A stretch of 64,000 nucleotides of DNA from Sphingopyxis sp. JAI108 (lineage in GTDB: Bacteria > Pseudomonadota > Alphaproteobacteria > Sphingomonadales > Sphingomonadaceae), in contig NZ_JACCCJ010000003.1 in NCBI RefSeq assembly GCF_013410105.1, positions 279,084 to 343,083 on the forward strand. The letters are read 5' to 3'. Position 1 is the first letter of the stretch. Each line of letters begins with the position of its first letter. The notes beneath the pieces were generated by a model. It searched no databases. It saw only the letters and a list, made by a program, of their open reading frames with translations, and was not told the DNA's origin. A program made the position numbers and the translations under genes. This document shows positions 51,529-60,508 of the stretch, in pieces.

Positions 51529-53319
51529 TCATGTCTTCGGAATGTCCGTGGGGTCAGAAGTGGCAGGGGTGGCTAGCTGGCTGATGCTGGGGAGGAGCTC
51601 GCGCCAGACCTGCGGCGGGACCGGCAAGCGACGCGAACGGCAGGCGGTCAGCACGATCGGCCAGTGACCGAGCTTTACGGCTGACAGCTGGCCATAATGT
51701 TTGTTGGTCTTCGCTTCGGCAAGGATGAAGTCGAGCGTGTCTTGGGTTCCTGCTGTGATCGGGATGCCTGCGAGCGCGGCGCCATGATTTTCGCGGTCGA
51801 GATAGAGATGTTCCTCGCTATCCTCGTCGGGCAGCCAGGTCTGGAAGGTGCAGTGGCTAAGCGAGTCTTTACTGAAGCTGGCGAGCTCGTCGAACAGCTG
51901 TTGCTCGTGACGGGCGGCGGCCCATAGCGCGAGCATCGGATAGAGGATGCTGCCTTCCGTTGAGGCGAGGCGATAGTCGTCGCTGCGCTCGGAGGGGTGA
52001 TCGACCAGATCCCAGTAGGAGCGACTGGTGATCGGATAACGGCCATGCGTCTTGTAGGCGAATATCGAATGCCCGGCGAGCTCCTCGGCCCATTGCTCGA
52101 TCGCCCCATGTGCCCCCGGGCGGCAGGCAAGCAAAGTGAAGGCAAGACCGATATCTATCGCCTGCCAGTCGCCAATTGGTGACAAGAGCGCGCGGTTGTT
52201 GCTGACGATCGCCATCATCTTTTCGATGAGCGTGTCGATTTTTTTGACGGTGGTTTTGGTGGTGGCGGATGTGACAGCCGGCAGCGTGTTGAGGTAGTCG
52301 TTGGTAAGGACCGTGGGGCCATGTGGCGGTGACAGTTGCCACACCAGCCAAAGTCCGCGCAGCGCGAGCCGCCCGACCAGATCAAACAACTTCAGATTGA
52401 CGTCGAGCGAAGCGTGGCTTTCGACCGCGCTCGAAATGGCGTGCCGGGTGTCGGCCGCGGGTAGGATCTTGTCCTCGAACAGCGCGTCCCAGATCGTGAA
52501 ATGCAGCTCGGCCAGCTCGTTGATGACGAAGCTCGCGGCTTCACCAGCCCTTGAAGTTCTGGCGATATCGGCCTTGAGCAATTGCCAGACCTCGAGCAGT
52601 GCCAGCTCACTTGCTCTATAGGGCGCCTCGACATTGTCGGCTTCGCGCGCCCAGACGAACATGATCCACAAACAAATGTTGATCAGCCGTGCCTGGCTCA
52701 GACGCGCTGGCGGCGTCGCACCCGGCTGGTCGGCAAGCGCGCGAAGCAGTTTCTGGAAGTGGTCGAGCGCGACATCGGGCTCCTCGACCATCGCCACGCT
52801 TTTACGCAAATGGCTGCGCTGTGATGGCGGCAGCAGCCCCTCGCGCAAGATGCCGTCGAGAATGACCTGCGCCAGCCGGTCGCCATTCCATTCCTCGAAG
52901 CTGATCCTAGCCGTAGTGTTGCGTGTCATATAGCCGGTCACTTCGGCGCGAACCTGCTCATCGATTGCCCCGCCGAAGGTAGGACAGATCGCGATCGGAA
53001 GTTGAGCATATTCTGGCGGGATGCGGCTGCCGATATAATGGTCGAGGATCTCGTCGAGGGAGGGGCGTAGACTCTGAGGGGAAGCGGTGTTCCATTCATT
53101 GCGGTCGAGATCGCCCGACTTCACTGAGAAGAGATGCACGCGCCTGATACCGTCTTGGCCCGGGCCGACTGCGGCGACATCGACGCCATATTGTCTAGTG
53201 CCCCTGGCCGGTCGCGAATAGACGGTGAAGCCGAGTTCGGTCAGCAGATCGGGCAGCACCGCGTCGAGTTCGTCGCGCTCCTTCAGGGACGCCAGATATT
53301 CCCGGATGACGAGCTTCAT
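51529..53319 (-). CDS. Unknown protein with PD-(D/E)XK-like N-terminus (gene 2 of a coupled pair)
   Basis: I do not recognise the whole protein (596 residues). Its first ~80 residues look like a Mrr-type restriction-endonuclease fold: ELGFTVYSRPARGTRQYGVDVAAV (Asp47) and HLFSVKSGD (Ser65-x-Lys67). The usual Glu/Gln of ExK is replaced by Ser. The remaining ~500 residues are mainly helical. Its ATG overlaps the previous gene stop (ATGA), so the two proteins are made together in similar amounts. No such pair is known to me by name. Defence against foreign DNA is a hypothesis from the island and the fold. Confidence 0.7.
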   Translation of the reverse strand: MKLVIREYLASLKERDELDAVLPDLLTELGFTVYSRPARGTRQYGVDVAAVGPGQDGIRRVHLFSVKSGDLDRNEWNTASPQSLRPSLDEILDHYIGSRIPPEYAQLPIAICPTFGGAIDEQVRAEVTGYMTRNTTARISFEEWNGDRLAQVILDGILREGLLPPSQRSHLRKSVAMVEEPDVALDHFQKLLRALADQPGATPPARLSQARLINICLWIMFVWAREADNVEAPYRASELALLEVWQLLKADIARTSRAGEAASFVINELAELHFTIWDALFEDKILPAADTRHAISSAVESHASLDVNLKLFDLVGRLALRGLWLVWQLSPPHGPTVLTNDYLNTLPAVTSATTKTTVKKIDTLIEKMMAIVSNNRALLSPIGDWQAIDIGLAFTLLACRPGAHGAIEQWAEELAGHSIFAYKTHGRYPITSRSYWDLVDHPSERSDDYRLASTEGSILYPMLALWAAARHEQQLFDELASFSKDSLSHCTFQTWLPDEDSEEHLYLDRENHGAALAGIPITAGTQDTLDFILAEAKTNKHYGQLSAVKLGHWPIVLTACRSRRLPVPPQVWRELLPSISQLATPATSDPTDIPKT

Positions 53320-55052
53320 GGAGCGGTCTTCATCGCGCGGAACACGCGCAACATGTAGTCGAGGTCGAATGGCTCGAGGGTATCCAGGCGCGGGGATTCG
53401 ATGCTGTGTGTGAAGCTGTGCATCTTGGTCTCGCTGCGCTGTTGCTTGCCGCCCATCCCCTTGAAATAGCTGATCGAGCGCGCGCCGTAGAGCAGCACCT
53501 GCCGCGTCGCGAGCGATGCGAGGATCGAGCTTTTCTCCGATGCCTTATAGGCTTGGCGCATCGACTCGTGCTGGCGATGGTTTTCGATCAGCCGTTCGCG
53601 CTCTGACGGACGCAGCTCCTTGATCCGGCCCGGTGAACGCAGGCCGTCGATGTAAGCCTCGAGGCGGGTGGTCAACTCCGCGAGGATGGGCTGCGCGGGG
53701 TGGCTCAGGCTTTTGGATTGATCGGCGATCCAGTCGCCGACGGACCCGGAAAAATTGATCAGCAGCGGATCGAATAGCAGTTCGGCGATGCTGTCTTTGG
53801 CGGCATCTCCGGCACCGTCGAGCAGCCCGATCAGCAATGACGCGGCGGTAACCGGGTGGACGAACAGCCAGCCGACCGCGCGATGCGCGAGCAGCACACG
53901 CTCGGGGTCGCTGAGGGCGGCGGCGGTGATTGCCGGGTCGAGGATCAACGGATTATCACCATGATGATTGCCGACCAGTGCCATGGCTGCGCGGCCGAGA
54001 TTGGCGTCGCATGCCAGCAGCCAGGCGACGATCGTTTTCGCGAGCTGGTCGGGAGGCGATTGCAGCAGATGATAATTGAGGCTGCCGAGCGGCTCCAGCG
54101 AGGTTAGTTCCTCATGCTGTGAGAGCAAGGGCGTAATCAGCGCCAGCGCTTCGTCGAGCCGGTTTTTGCCCGCGAGCTTACCGGCCGCCGCGCCGATGTC
54201 GCGAATTGTACCGCGATTGCCGATCGGAACTCGGTGCATGATCGCGGTCAGGGGTCTGACTATCACGGGCGGCAGTTCGTCGGCGTGGAACATCAGTTCG
54301 AGCGACAGCTGGTGGATCGCATGGTCGCCGGTGCGATCGATATTGGATTCTATCAGCGCGGCGGCGTGTGTGTGGGTGTCGGGATGGGCTCTGGCGATCT
54401 CGCAGATTGCTGCGAGAATTTGACCGAGGCTGTTGTCGTCGGCGCTCTCGGCATTGGCGGCGAGGGCTTCAATGGCGCGGGTGCGCCGTACGGCGTCGAT
54501 CAGATCGAACGTACCAATCGCTTTGGCAGCAGCCGAGCGCGCCGGTCCGGCATTGCCGCCGACAAAAAGGATCGCCCGGTCGAGCGCTGCATCGGGCTCT
54601 GCCTTGGCAAGTGCCTGCAACGCCAGAAATACAAAAGTGGCATCATCGCCATCCTCGGGATTGATAGTCTCGAACGTCTCGCGGGCGCGTCTGCCCTGTT
54701 CGGCCCACGTCCGATAGCCGCCATTGGCCATGCCAGATGCCAAATCCTCGCCGGCGCGCTTTGACAGGGCTTTGACAGCGGCGAGCATATCGGGGACGCT
54801 GGCATCGAGCTCCGGGATCAGCTCGCTATAGACGTGCATCACCGTGAAGAAGTCGTGCTGGTCGATGGGGGAGGTCTGGATCGTACGCGCGGGCTCGAGC
54901 ACGTCAATAGTACCGTCATTGTGGAGTCTAGTGAGCGTCGCACGGAACGCCTTGCCAAGCTCGTCAGTGCGGTGACCGCGTAGCCGCTCGATGAACAGTT
55001 CGGGCAGGGTCCCCGCCGTCGCTGCCGCGATGATATCGTCCTGGTCGCTCAA
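53316..55052 (-). CDS. Unknown all-helical protein (gene 1 of a coupled pair)
   Basis: This 578-residue protein has no recognised domain. It is almost entirely helical with Ala/Leu-rich repeats (e.g. AAAKAIGTFDLIDAVRRTRAIEALAANA, ILAAICEIARAHPDTHTHAAALIESN), suggesting a HEAT-like solenoid or scaffold. A C-terminal signature RSISYFKGMGGKQQRSE precedes a short acidic tail. The start is TTG at 55052 (no in-frame ATG near). It heads the two-gene operon with the nuclease-like protein and probably forms a complex with it. Confidence 0.65.
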   Translation of the reverse strand: MSDQDDIIAAATAGTLPELFIERLRGHRTDELGKAFRATLTRLHNDGTIDVLEPARTIQTSPIDQHDFFTVMHVYSELIPELDASVPDMLAAVKALSKRAGEDLASGMANGGYRTWAEQGRRARETFETINPEDGDDATFVFLALQALAKAEPDAALDRAILFVGGNAGPARSAAAKAIGTFDLIDAVRRTRAIEALAANAESADDNSLGQILAAICEIARAHPDTHTHAAALIESNIDRTGDHAIHQLSLELMFHADELPPVIVRPLTAIMHRVPIGNRGTIRDIGAAAGKLAGKNRLDEALALITPLLSQHEELTSLEPLGSLNYHLLQSPPDQLAKTIVAWLLACDANLGRAAMALVGNHHGDNPLILDPAITAAALSDPERVLLAHRAVGWLFVHPVTAASLLIGLLDGAGDAAKDSIAELLFDPLLINFSGSVGDWIADQSKSLSHPAQPILAELTTRLEAYIDGLRSPGRIKELRPSERERLIENHRQHESMRQAYKASEKSSILASLATRQVLLYGARSISYFKGMGGKQQRSETKMHSFTHSIESPRLDTLEPFDLDYMLRVFRAMKTAP

Positions 55053-55319
55053 TCATGCCCCATAGGCAGCCTTCTGAGTGGGGCCGCTGTTCTTATATAG
55101 CGGCGTGGCGAAGGGAGGTCATCCTTTGGGAGAGGATGTTCCTATGAATTTTCCGCGCGATACGTCGGTCCGCTATCGGGATGCAGGATTCTTCGCGGGT
55201 CGATTTCGGAAGGAAGCGCCTCGAGTGAAGCCATACGGGAAGTTAACAATGCGTCCCGACAGACGCCGTTTTGCGCGTGCAAGTTGCGGGCTCAATAAGC
55301 CATGAAAAAGAACGGTTCT

Positions 55320-55868
55320 TCAATATGTTGTAAGGTTCAGATCGCGCTTCAATTCGCGTATGCGAACAATAAAAGGGGATTCGATCCGGGGACGATTGAT
55401 ATCACGGAACAGACGGTTGACCGTGGCTACGCCCGAATCCTCTAGAATCATCCTCCGAGTTTCGACCCATTCGCGATCAAGACGCTTGATGCTCTCCTTC
55501 TGCTCCGCTCCGGGCTGGTCGTGAACCTCTTCGGAGCCCATGAAAAGGGCGACGCAATGGGCGCCTAGTTCCTCGTCAATATAGAGAATATTGCGGTCTG
55601 CGTGGTCTGCGATGGTGGCAACAACCGACGAGATCAGATCATGACGCTCGTCCGAAGACAGCGTCGAGCTATTTATCACGTGGCTCGCGACGCTGCGACT
55701 TTCGTTCAATATGTCCATCAGCTTGTCGTATGCCTCAAGGCGCTTGGAGAAAATCGCAGCGGCGAATTGCTCGGCTCGCTGCCGTCGCCTCAAAACCTCG
55801 CCCAAGACGATGCCGAGCGGGACGCCAACAAGACCGATCAACGCCCCCATTAACTGCGGCCAGTCCAT
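55320..55868 (-). CDS. Small membrane-anchored unknown protein
   Basis: This ~182-residue protein has one N-terminal membrane helix (LMGALIGLVGVPLGIVLGEVL) followed by a charged helical cytoplasmic domain with no recognised family. The ATG at 55868 follows AAAGGGAAAAATTG; a TTG at 55871 is equally in frame. It comes 22 bases after the AlbA_2 protein gene, so the two are likely cotranscribed. It may tether the AlbA_2 protein to the membrane. Confidence 0.6.
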   Translation of the reverse strand: MDWPQLMGALIGLVGVPLGIVLGEVLRRRQRAEQFAAAIFSKRLEAYDKLMDILNESRSVASHVINSSTLSSDERHDLISSVVATIADHADRNILYIDEELGAHCVALFMGSEEVHDQPGAEQKESIKRLDREWVETRRMILEDSGVATVNRLFRDINRPRIESPFIVRIRELKRDLNLTTY

Positions 55869-55893
55869 CAATTTTTCCCTTTCAGATCGTGGT

Positions 55894-57249
55894 TCAGTAA
55901 CTGCGCTGTCGCAGCTTTCCGATCACGTCGGTCACGACCGACATTGGCAACTCAAAAAAGTCGAATATCGCGTACAGCGGCGCAACGAATGGATGGACGA
56001 TCTCTGCCAGATTATGTTCTAGCGCTTCGGTGGCGAAGCTGGACTCGAGGTCGATCGTGTCTTGGCGGGAAATGCGCGGGTGCAAATATCGGCCCGTGAT
56101 GCTTTGTAGGGTGCGTCCATTGAGGCCGGTGTAGCCGGCCCGCAGCCGCACCGATGCAGGCCCCTCGATCAGTCTCTCAGCTAGGCTCTTCACGTAGAGG
56201 AGTATTTCCGCTGTGATCGCGGTGGGCCATTCGACCTCGATCCAAGAACCGGGCTCGGTCGGCATGTTCTTGCCGCCTGCCAGATCGTCTTCGCGATAGC
56301 CGCGAAGGAAGAAGGCGAGGCCATCGGGCGAAACACGCCAGAAGTCCGCGTTGCCCGACCCATGATTTCCGAACCCATCCTCCGTATCGCCGCCGATCCA
56401 GCATTCCACCATCCCGTCTAACGGATAGGGGGCAATGCCGCGACGCGTTGGATACCAGAAGGGCGGCCAGCCGCTGAAGTTCACTTCCGCCGAGCGCAGC
56501 ACTTCAGCAAATTGCGACGCCGAGAGGCTACGAATGTCGCCTCCCAGCTCGAAGGCGTACCACATGAAGCCATGCGGGCAGCGTTCCGGCGCATCCTCAG
56601 GAAGTGTCGCGGCGAGCGTCGTCCAGCGTTCCAGCGAGGCGGCCACCCAACTTTCGAGCCGGTCGGGAGCCGAGGGCAGTTCGGCAGGCGGGACCGCACC
56701 GGTGATAAGGGAGCGAATCTGATCGAACATCTCATCCCGGCGATGCGAGAGGCAGCGGCCAAGGAGCAAGTCCCAGTCGCCCGAATTCTGCGGCACTTCG
56801 CTGCTCGGGCCGGGCCGACGGATATAGATGCTATTGTCCTTGACGATCTGGCCATGCGGCCCGCTGCGCTTGGAGCGGACCGGAACGCGGTGGCCGCCGG
56901 GAATGACCACGACGGGATAGATCTCGCCTCCCGGGCCGGGCCGCATATGAACGTCGCAGTGGAAGGCGGGGTCGGCATATTTGTGGATTATGCCGTTCAG
57001 GAGATCGGGCCTGTAGCCGTCGAGCGTCGCCGGACGATCCGGGGCCGGGACCATCCCTTCCGGCGTTTCGGTAAGGCCGAATATGATACGGCCGCCGCCA
57101 TGGTTGGCGATCGCGAGCGCTGCCTTCGCGAAATTTGCCTTGTCATCCTCGTTTGATTTAAGGTCGAGCCAGTTCTTGATCTCGGTGTCGAGGTTTTCCC
57201 GCGGCTCGGCGAGGGCCTCTGTGAGCCGGTCAGTCTTTTCATTTGCCAT
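55894..57249 (-). CDS. AlbA_2 / Schlafen-like domain protein
   Basis: This 451-residue protein has an N-terminal AlbA_2 domain: LDTEIKNWLDL (E23-x-K25), ANFAKAALAIANHGGGRIIFGL with the family Gly-Gly loop, and IVKDNSIYIRRPGPSS. Schlafen AlbA_2 domains occur in putative RNA-cleaving or nucleic-acid-binding defence proteins. The C-terminal ~250 residues are unassigned but rich in Trp and Phe. The start is ATG 57249. It precedes the small membrane protein in an operon and follows the HEPN-like gene on the same strand. Confidence 0.75.
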   Translation of the reverse strand: MANEKTDRLTEALAEPRENLDTEIKNWLDLKSNEDDKANFAKAALAIANHGGGRIIFGLTETPEGMVPAPDRPATLDGYRPDLLNGIIHKYADPAFHCDVHMRPGPGGEIYPVVVIPGGHRVPVRSKRSGPHGQIVKDNSIYIRRPGPSSEVPQNSGDWDLLLGRCLSHRRDEMFDQIRSLITGAVPPAELPSAPDRLESWVAASLERWTTLAATLPEDAPERCPHGFMWYAFELGGDIRSLSASQFAEVLRSAEVNFSGWPPFWYPTRRGIAPYPLDGMVECWIGGDTEDGFGNHGSGNADFWRVSPDGLAFFLRGYREDDLAGGKNMPTEPGSWIEVEWPTAITAEILLYVKSLAERLIEGPASVRLRAGYTGLNGRTLQSITGRYLHPRISRQDTIDLESSFATEALEHNLAEIVHPFVAPLYAIFDFFELPMSVVTDVIGKLRQRSY

Positions 57250-57330
57250 GGCTGACCTCTGCGCGGCTAAAATGGGCGGCCCCCGCTGGGAGTGTCTGCT
57301 TGGGGGCGTGCACGGCCTTCTTACCCGCCA

Positions 57331-57999
57331 TCATTCGGACCCTTTTGCCGCGCTGGCTTTCGCAGGCGCGGGCTGTGGGGGAGCCGCAGGCGTCGGCGGC
57401 TTGGCCTTCCTTTCAGCTTCAATCAGCTCCCAGAGTTCGCGGCTCCGTAGCATCACCTGATCCGTGATGTACTCGGTCGGCACCGGACAGTCGATGAAGT
57501 CGAAGACCGACGACATATGGCTCGCGATCGCCTCAAGCTCTTCGGCCTGCGCATTGATAGTTTTGCTGTTGAGATTGCTGAGCCGGCGCATGGTCAGGGT
57601 CTTGTAGCGGCGGCTTACGATCTCGAATGTGCCCTCATAGGGATCCTGGTCAAAATGGCCGTGTGCGAGTATGTTGCGCGTGCCGTTTAGTTCGGCGAGG
57701 CGGCCTTCGCCGGCGTTGCCGAGCGCGAGATGCGGCGCAACCTTCATCAATAGCGTCAGATTTGCGGCGCGCTGCGAGAAGTCTCCCATCGCGAGTTCGT
57801 CAAGGCCACCGTCGGGATCGAGGATTTTGACGGCCTTGGTGAGGAGCCCGCTCATCCAGAAGTCTACCTCATTGTGCGCCATAATGAAGCGTCCGAGGGC
57901 TTCGCGATATTCGGCGCGGATGGCGGGATCGGCGAAAGGCTCGTCGACCCATTCCTCTTCATCATAGGCCTCCGCTAGTTCGCCGCGCTGGTCGATCAT
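57331..57999 (-). CDS. HEPN-like RNase candidate
   Basis: This 222-residue helical protein contains R108-N-I-L-A-H113, a match to the Rx4H catalytic motif of HEPN RNases, within LAELNGTRNILAHGHFD. Upstream helices (FIMAHNEVDFWMSGLL) fit the antiparallel HEPN bundle. The C-terminus is a Pro/Ala-rich tail. A GGAGAAAAGGT site precedes the ATG. It is 81 bases upstream of the AlbA_2 gene, which could make an RNase-sensor pair. The HEPN call rests on one motif and the fold pattern. Confidence 0.6.
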   Translation of the reverse strand: MIDQRGELAEAYDEEEWVDEPFADPAIRAEYREALGRFIMAHNEVDFWMSGLLTKAVKILDPDGGLDELAMGDFSQRAANLTLLMKVAPHLALGNAGEGRLAELNGTRNILAHGHFDQDPYEGTFEIVSRRYKTLTMRRLSNLNSKTINAQAEELEAIASHMSSVFDFIDCPVPTEYITDQVMLRSRELWELIEAERKAKPPTPAAPPQPAPAKASAAKGSE

Positions 58000-58281
58000 A
58001 CCTTTTCTCCATTCTCGCGTTGCGTGCGCGGAAGGGATGTATGGTGGTGGTAGGCGCCGCGCAATCGCTCGCTAAGTCCGATTTGGGGCGGCTAACGGAT
58101 TGCAACTGATTTTGGCCATTTCGCCGCATTGTGGGCGAGAGTTCGGCCACAATCTGTACGATCGCATCGGCCTGCTCTAGCAATATCCGGACCACCTTGC
58201 TCATTTGCCCAATCTTTCATTAGGTTGACGAAAAGTTCTGGGACAATAGGGGATCAGATACCAATCCGTCGGACGTCTGAA

Positions 58282-60303
58282 TCAACTTTCTCCCCCTGTC
58301 TTGGCAGACGAAGCTGTTTGTTTCTCGCGGCGCTTGGCTGCTCGCTTCCGCGCAGCGGCCGACGGGCTGCCGAGCTTCAACTGGTCAAAAAAAGCCTGAT
58401 TTCGCAGCTCGGCGTCGCGCAGCATTTTCCTGAAAGATATGATGCGGATGCGCGCATTATGACGGCTCGACCAGCCATAATAGCCTTCGCCATCGGGGGT
58501 CGGATTCTGCGCAATTGACCGCTCGAACTGTTTCCGCGCTGCTCCGGTCAGCTCACAGACGATGACACATTCAAATGGCGTGTGATCTCCGATGTTCGAA
58601 ACCACTCCACCGTCAATGTCCTTCACCTTCGCCCCTCTCAAGTCGTCGATATAGCCGAGCACCTGCGCGATGGGGTCTTGGCTGGGCTTCTCGTCCCCTG
58701 GCCGTTTAAATTCGATGATCGCGACCGGATCATCGGTCCCCTCGCGACGGAAGCCGAGCGGATTGAAGAAGATCAGATCGGGCTCCTTGCGGGAGTCGGC
58801 CTCGTTCGTCAGCGACTTGATCGTTTTGTCCGATGCGAAGAGATCATAGGCGGCCAGCGAGTCATCGATCATCCACAAATTGTGGCGTGCGCCGTCGCCG
58901 CTGCGATAGATTTCTCCCATTGGGCAGATCAGTTCGTGGATGACTCGTTCATAGCGATAGCTCTTCTTCTCATCGTCATCATATTTGAGCAGAACGTTCG
59001 CCATCTGGAGCAATTGATGTCGCTTGACTACGAGCTCCGCGAGGCGATGCTTTTCTTGGTTCGATATTTCCTCAAGGATTGCCTCGGCTTCCTCGCGAAC
59101 CTCGGGCTGCAGCGATGCCATCTGGTCGATTTTCTCAATGCGCTTCCGCAACTCGACCTCTTCGCGGTACAGTAGGACAAAGAGATTTTGGCCAATCTGC
59201 TCGTCGTCCATTCCCGGCGACAAGCCGATGACATATTCATCGAGGTCGGCAAACTGAGTTGCGAGCTGCGGATGCTCAGCGATCAGCCGCTCAACCGTCC
59301 TTTTCTGGCGCGTTCGTAACGTCCGGATATGATCTCTCAGAAATTCCTCGGTCGCTCCAAGGATAATGGCCTCGAGCAAGTCACGCTGTTCCGACGTCAG
59401 TTTGAAGCCCAGCCGCTCCTGATCGACCCGTTCGTCGAGGAAATCGCTTCGTACCACTGCGACATACGCTTTGTCGTCGGGCAGCTCCCTCAACGCATAT
59501 TTTCGCTCGATGGAAACGGGATCGCCGACGAGCCGGCCATGCGCGGTCAGCAGATAAGAGTTTCGAAGCCCTGCTGAAATTCCTGAATCGACAAAAAGAT
59601 GCGCGATGTGGACAGAGACCGGGCCTTCGCCAAAGTCGACAACAATCTCCTGCTCGACAGGTTCGTCCACTTGTTCGGCTATGAAATCATTGAGGCTAGA
59701 CGTTTCCCCGCGGTAGGTGATGTCGATCTCAGGCAGCGTCCCCGAGATAAATTGGGGGAAGAAGTGTAATGCGAGATCCTTGAGGTAGGACACTGCACGA
59801 AGGCGCCCCCGCTGTTCAGGACGAAGATCGGATAATGTGATTGTCGTCCCTGTATCGGCGCCGGCCACGTCCGCGACGACCTTGTTGGCGATCGATTTGG
59901 GCTTTTCGGGTGCGAAATTGAAGCGCACGCGCTGAGCCGCGCGGCCCTTGGCAATTCTGCTATCAACCTTGATGGTCTCGAACATCTTGATCCAGATGAA
60001 GCGACCGACGCCCTTTCCGCCGCGCTGATATTTGAATCGGCTGTCGCTAGTCTCGAACGAGTTCAGATTGTCGTCGGTGAAGCCGATGCCGTTGTCGGTG
60101 ATCGCAATTGACTCAACATCGCCGTTGCCGTCGGCCTTGATTTCGACCTCGATCTTGCCCCTTTCCGCTGCCAGCGCTTCGGTGAAGCGGTCGTTGATCG
60201 CATGGATCGAATTGCTAACTGCTTCATAAACAGAATAAAGTATTGCGGTCTTCCCGTCCGGGAGGCGCATGTTGTTGATACGACCGATAACGTCAAATTT
60301 CAT
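58282..60303 (-). CDS. GHKL ATPase with C-terminal nuclease motif
   Basis: This 673-residue protein has an N-terminal GHKL (Hsp90/MORC-like) ATPase: EAVSNSIHAI (Asn31), ITDNGIGF (Asp70) and GGKGVGRF (95-102). A coiled middle region follows. The C-terminal part has PDLIFFNP, then AIIEFKRPG, giving Asp509...Glu531-x-Lys533, a PD-(D/E)XK nuclease motif, after a HNLWMIDDSLAAYDLFASDK segment seen in defence-island ATPases. Such ATP-gated nucleases are predicted defence genes. The start has GAGGAAA. It diverges from the 711-aa nuclease-like gene with 205 bases between. Confidence 0.8.
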   Translation of the reverse strand: MKFDVIGRINNMRLPDGKTAILYSVYEAVSNSIHAINDRFTEALAAERGKIEVEIKADGNGDVESIAITDNGIGFTDDNLNSFETSDSRFKYQRGGKGVGRFIWIKMFETIKVDSRIAKGRAAQRVRFNFAPEKPKSIANKVVADVAGADTGTTITLSDLRPEQRGRLRAVSYLKDLALHFFPQFISGTLPEIDITYRGETSSLNDFIAEQVDEPVEQEIVVDFGEGPVSVHIAHLFVDSGISAGLRNSYLLTAHGRLVGDPVSIERKYALRELPDDKAYVAVVRSDFLDERVDQERLGFKLTSEQRDLLEAIILGATEEFLRDHIRTLRTRQKRTVERLIAEHPQLATQFADLDEYVIGLSPGMDDEQIGQNLFVLLYREEVELRKRIEKIDQMASLQPEVREEAEAILEEISNQEKHRLAELVVKRHQLLQMANVLLKYDDDEKKSYRYERVIHELICPMGEIYRSGDGARHNLWMIDDSLAAYDLFASDKTIKSLTNEADSRKEPDLIFFNPLGFRREGTDDPVAIIEFKRPGDEKPSQDPIAQVLGYIDDLRGAKVKDIDGGVVSNIGDHTPFECVIVCELTGAARKQFERSIAQNPTPDGEGYYGWSSRHNARIRIISFRKMLRDAELRNQAFFDQLKLGSPSAAARKRAAKRREKQTASSAKTGGES

Positions 60304-60508
60304 GGCTTTCCTCGAGCCTGTTCAGCCCGCCTCCTCTAATAGACCGAACTGATCGGTGGACGTCGTCGCTGTCAATCCGCTTAGACGGTCACGACCCGGT
60401 CGATGGTTTGGGCCGGTGAGACGTTCTGCCATTCGTGACACCTCGCCGCCGGTTGCGTACAGCCGTGCGCATGGAATGCGGGCAAATGCCGAGAGGGATG
60501 GCAATTTG

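Noticed and set aside
55078..55305. 75-residue + strand frame between the coupled pair and the membrane protein
   Set aside because: Weak start, no homology-like pattern, and it lies in the promoter region of the minus-strand pair.
57962..58204. 80-residue minus-strand frame upstream of the HEPN-like gene
   Set aside because: Overlaps the HEPN start and looks like non-coding sequence read through.
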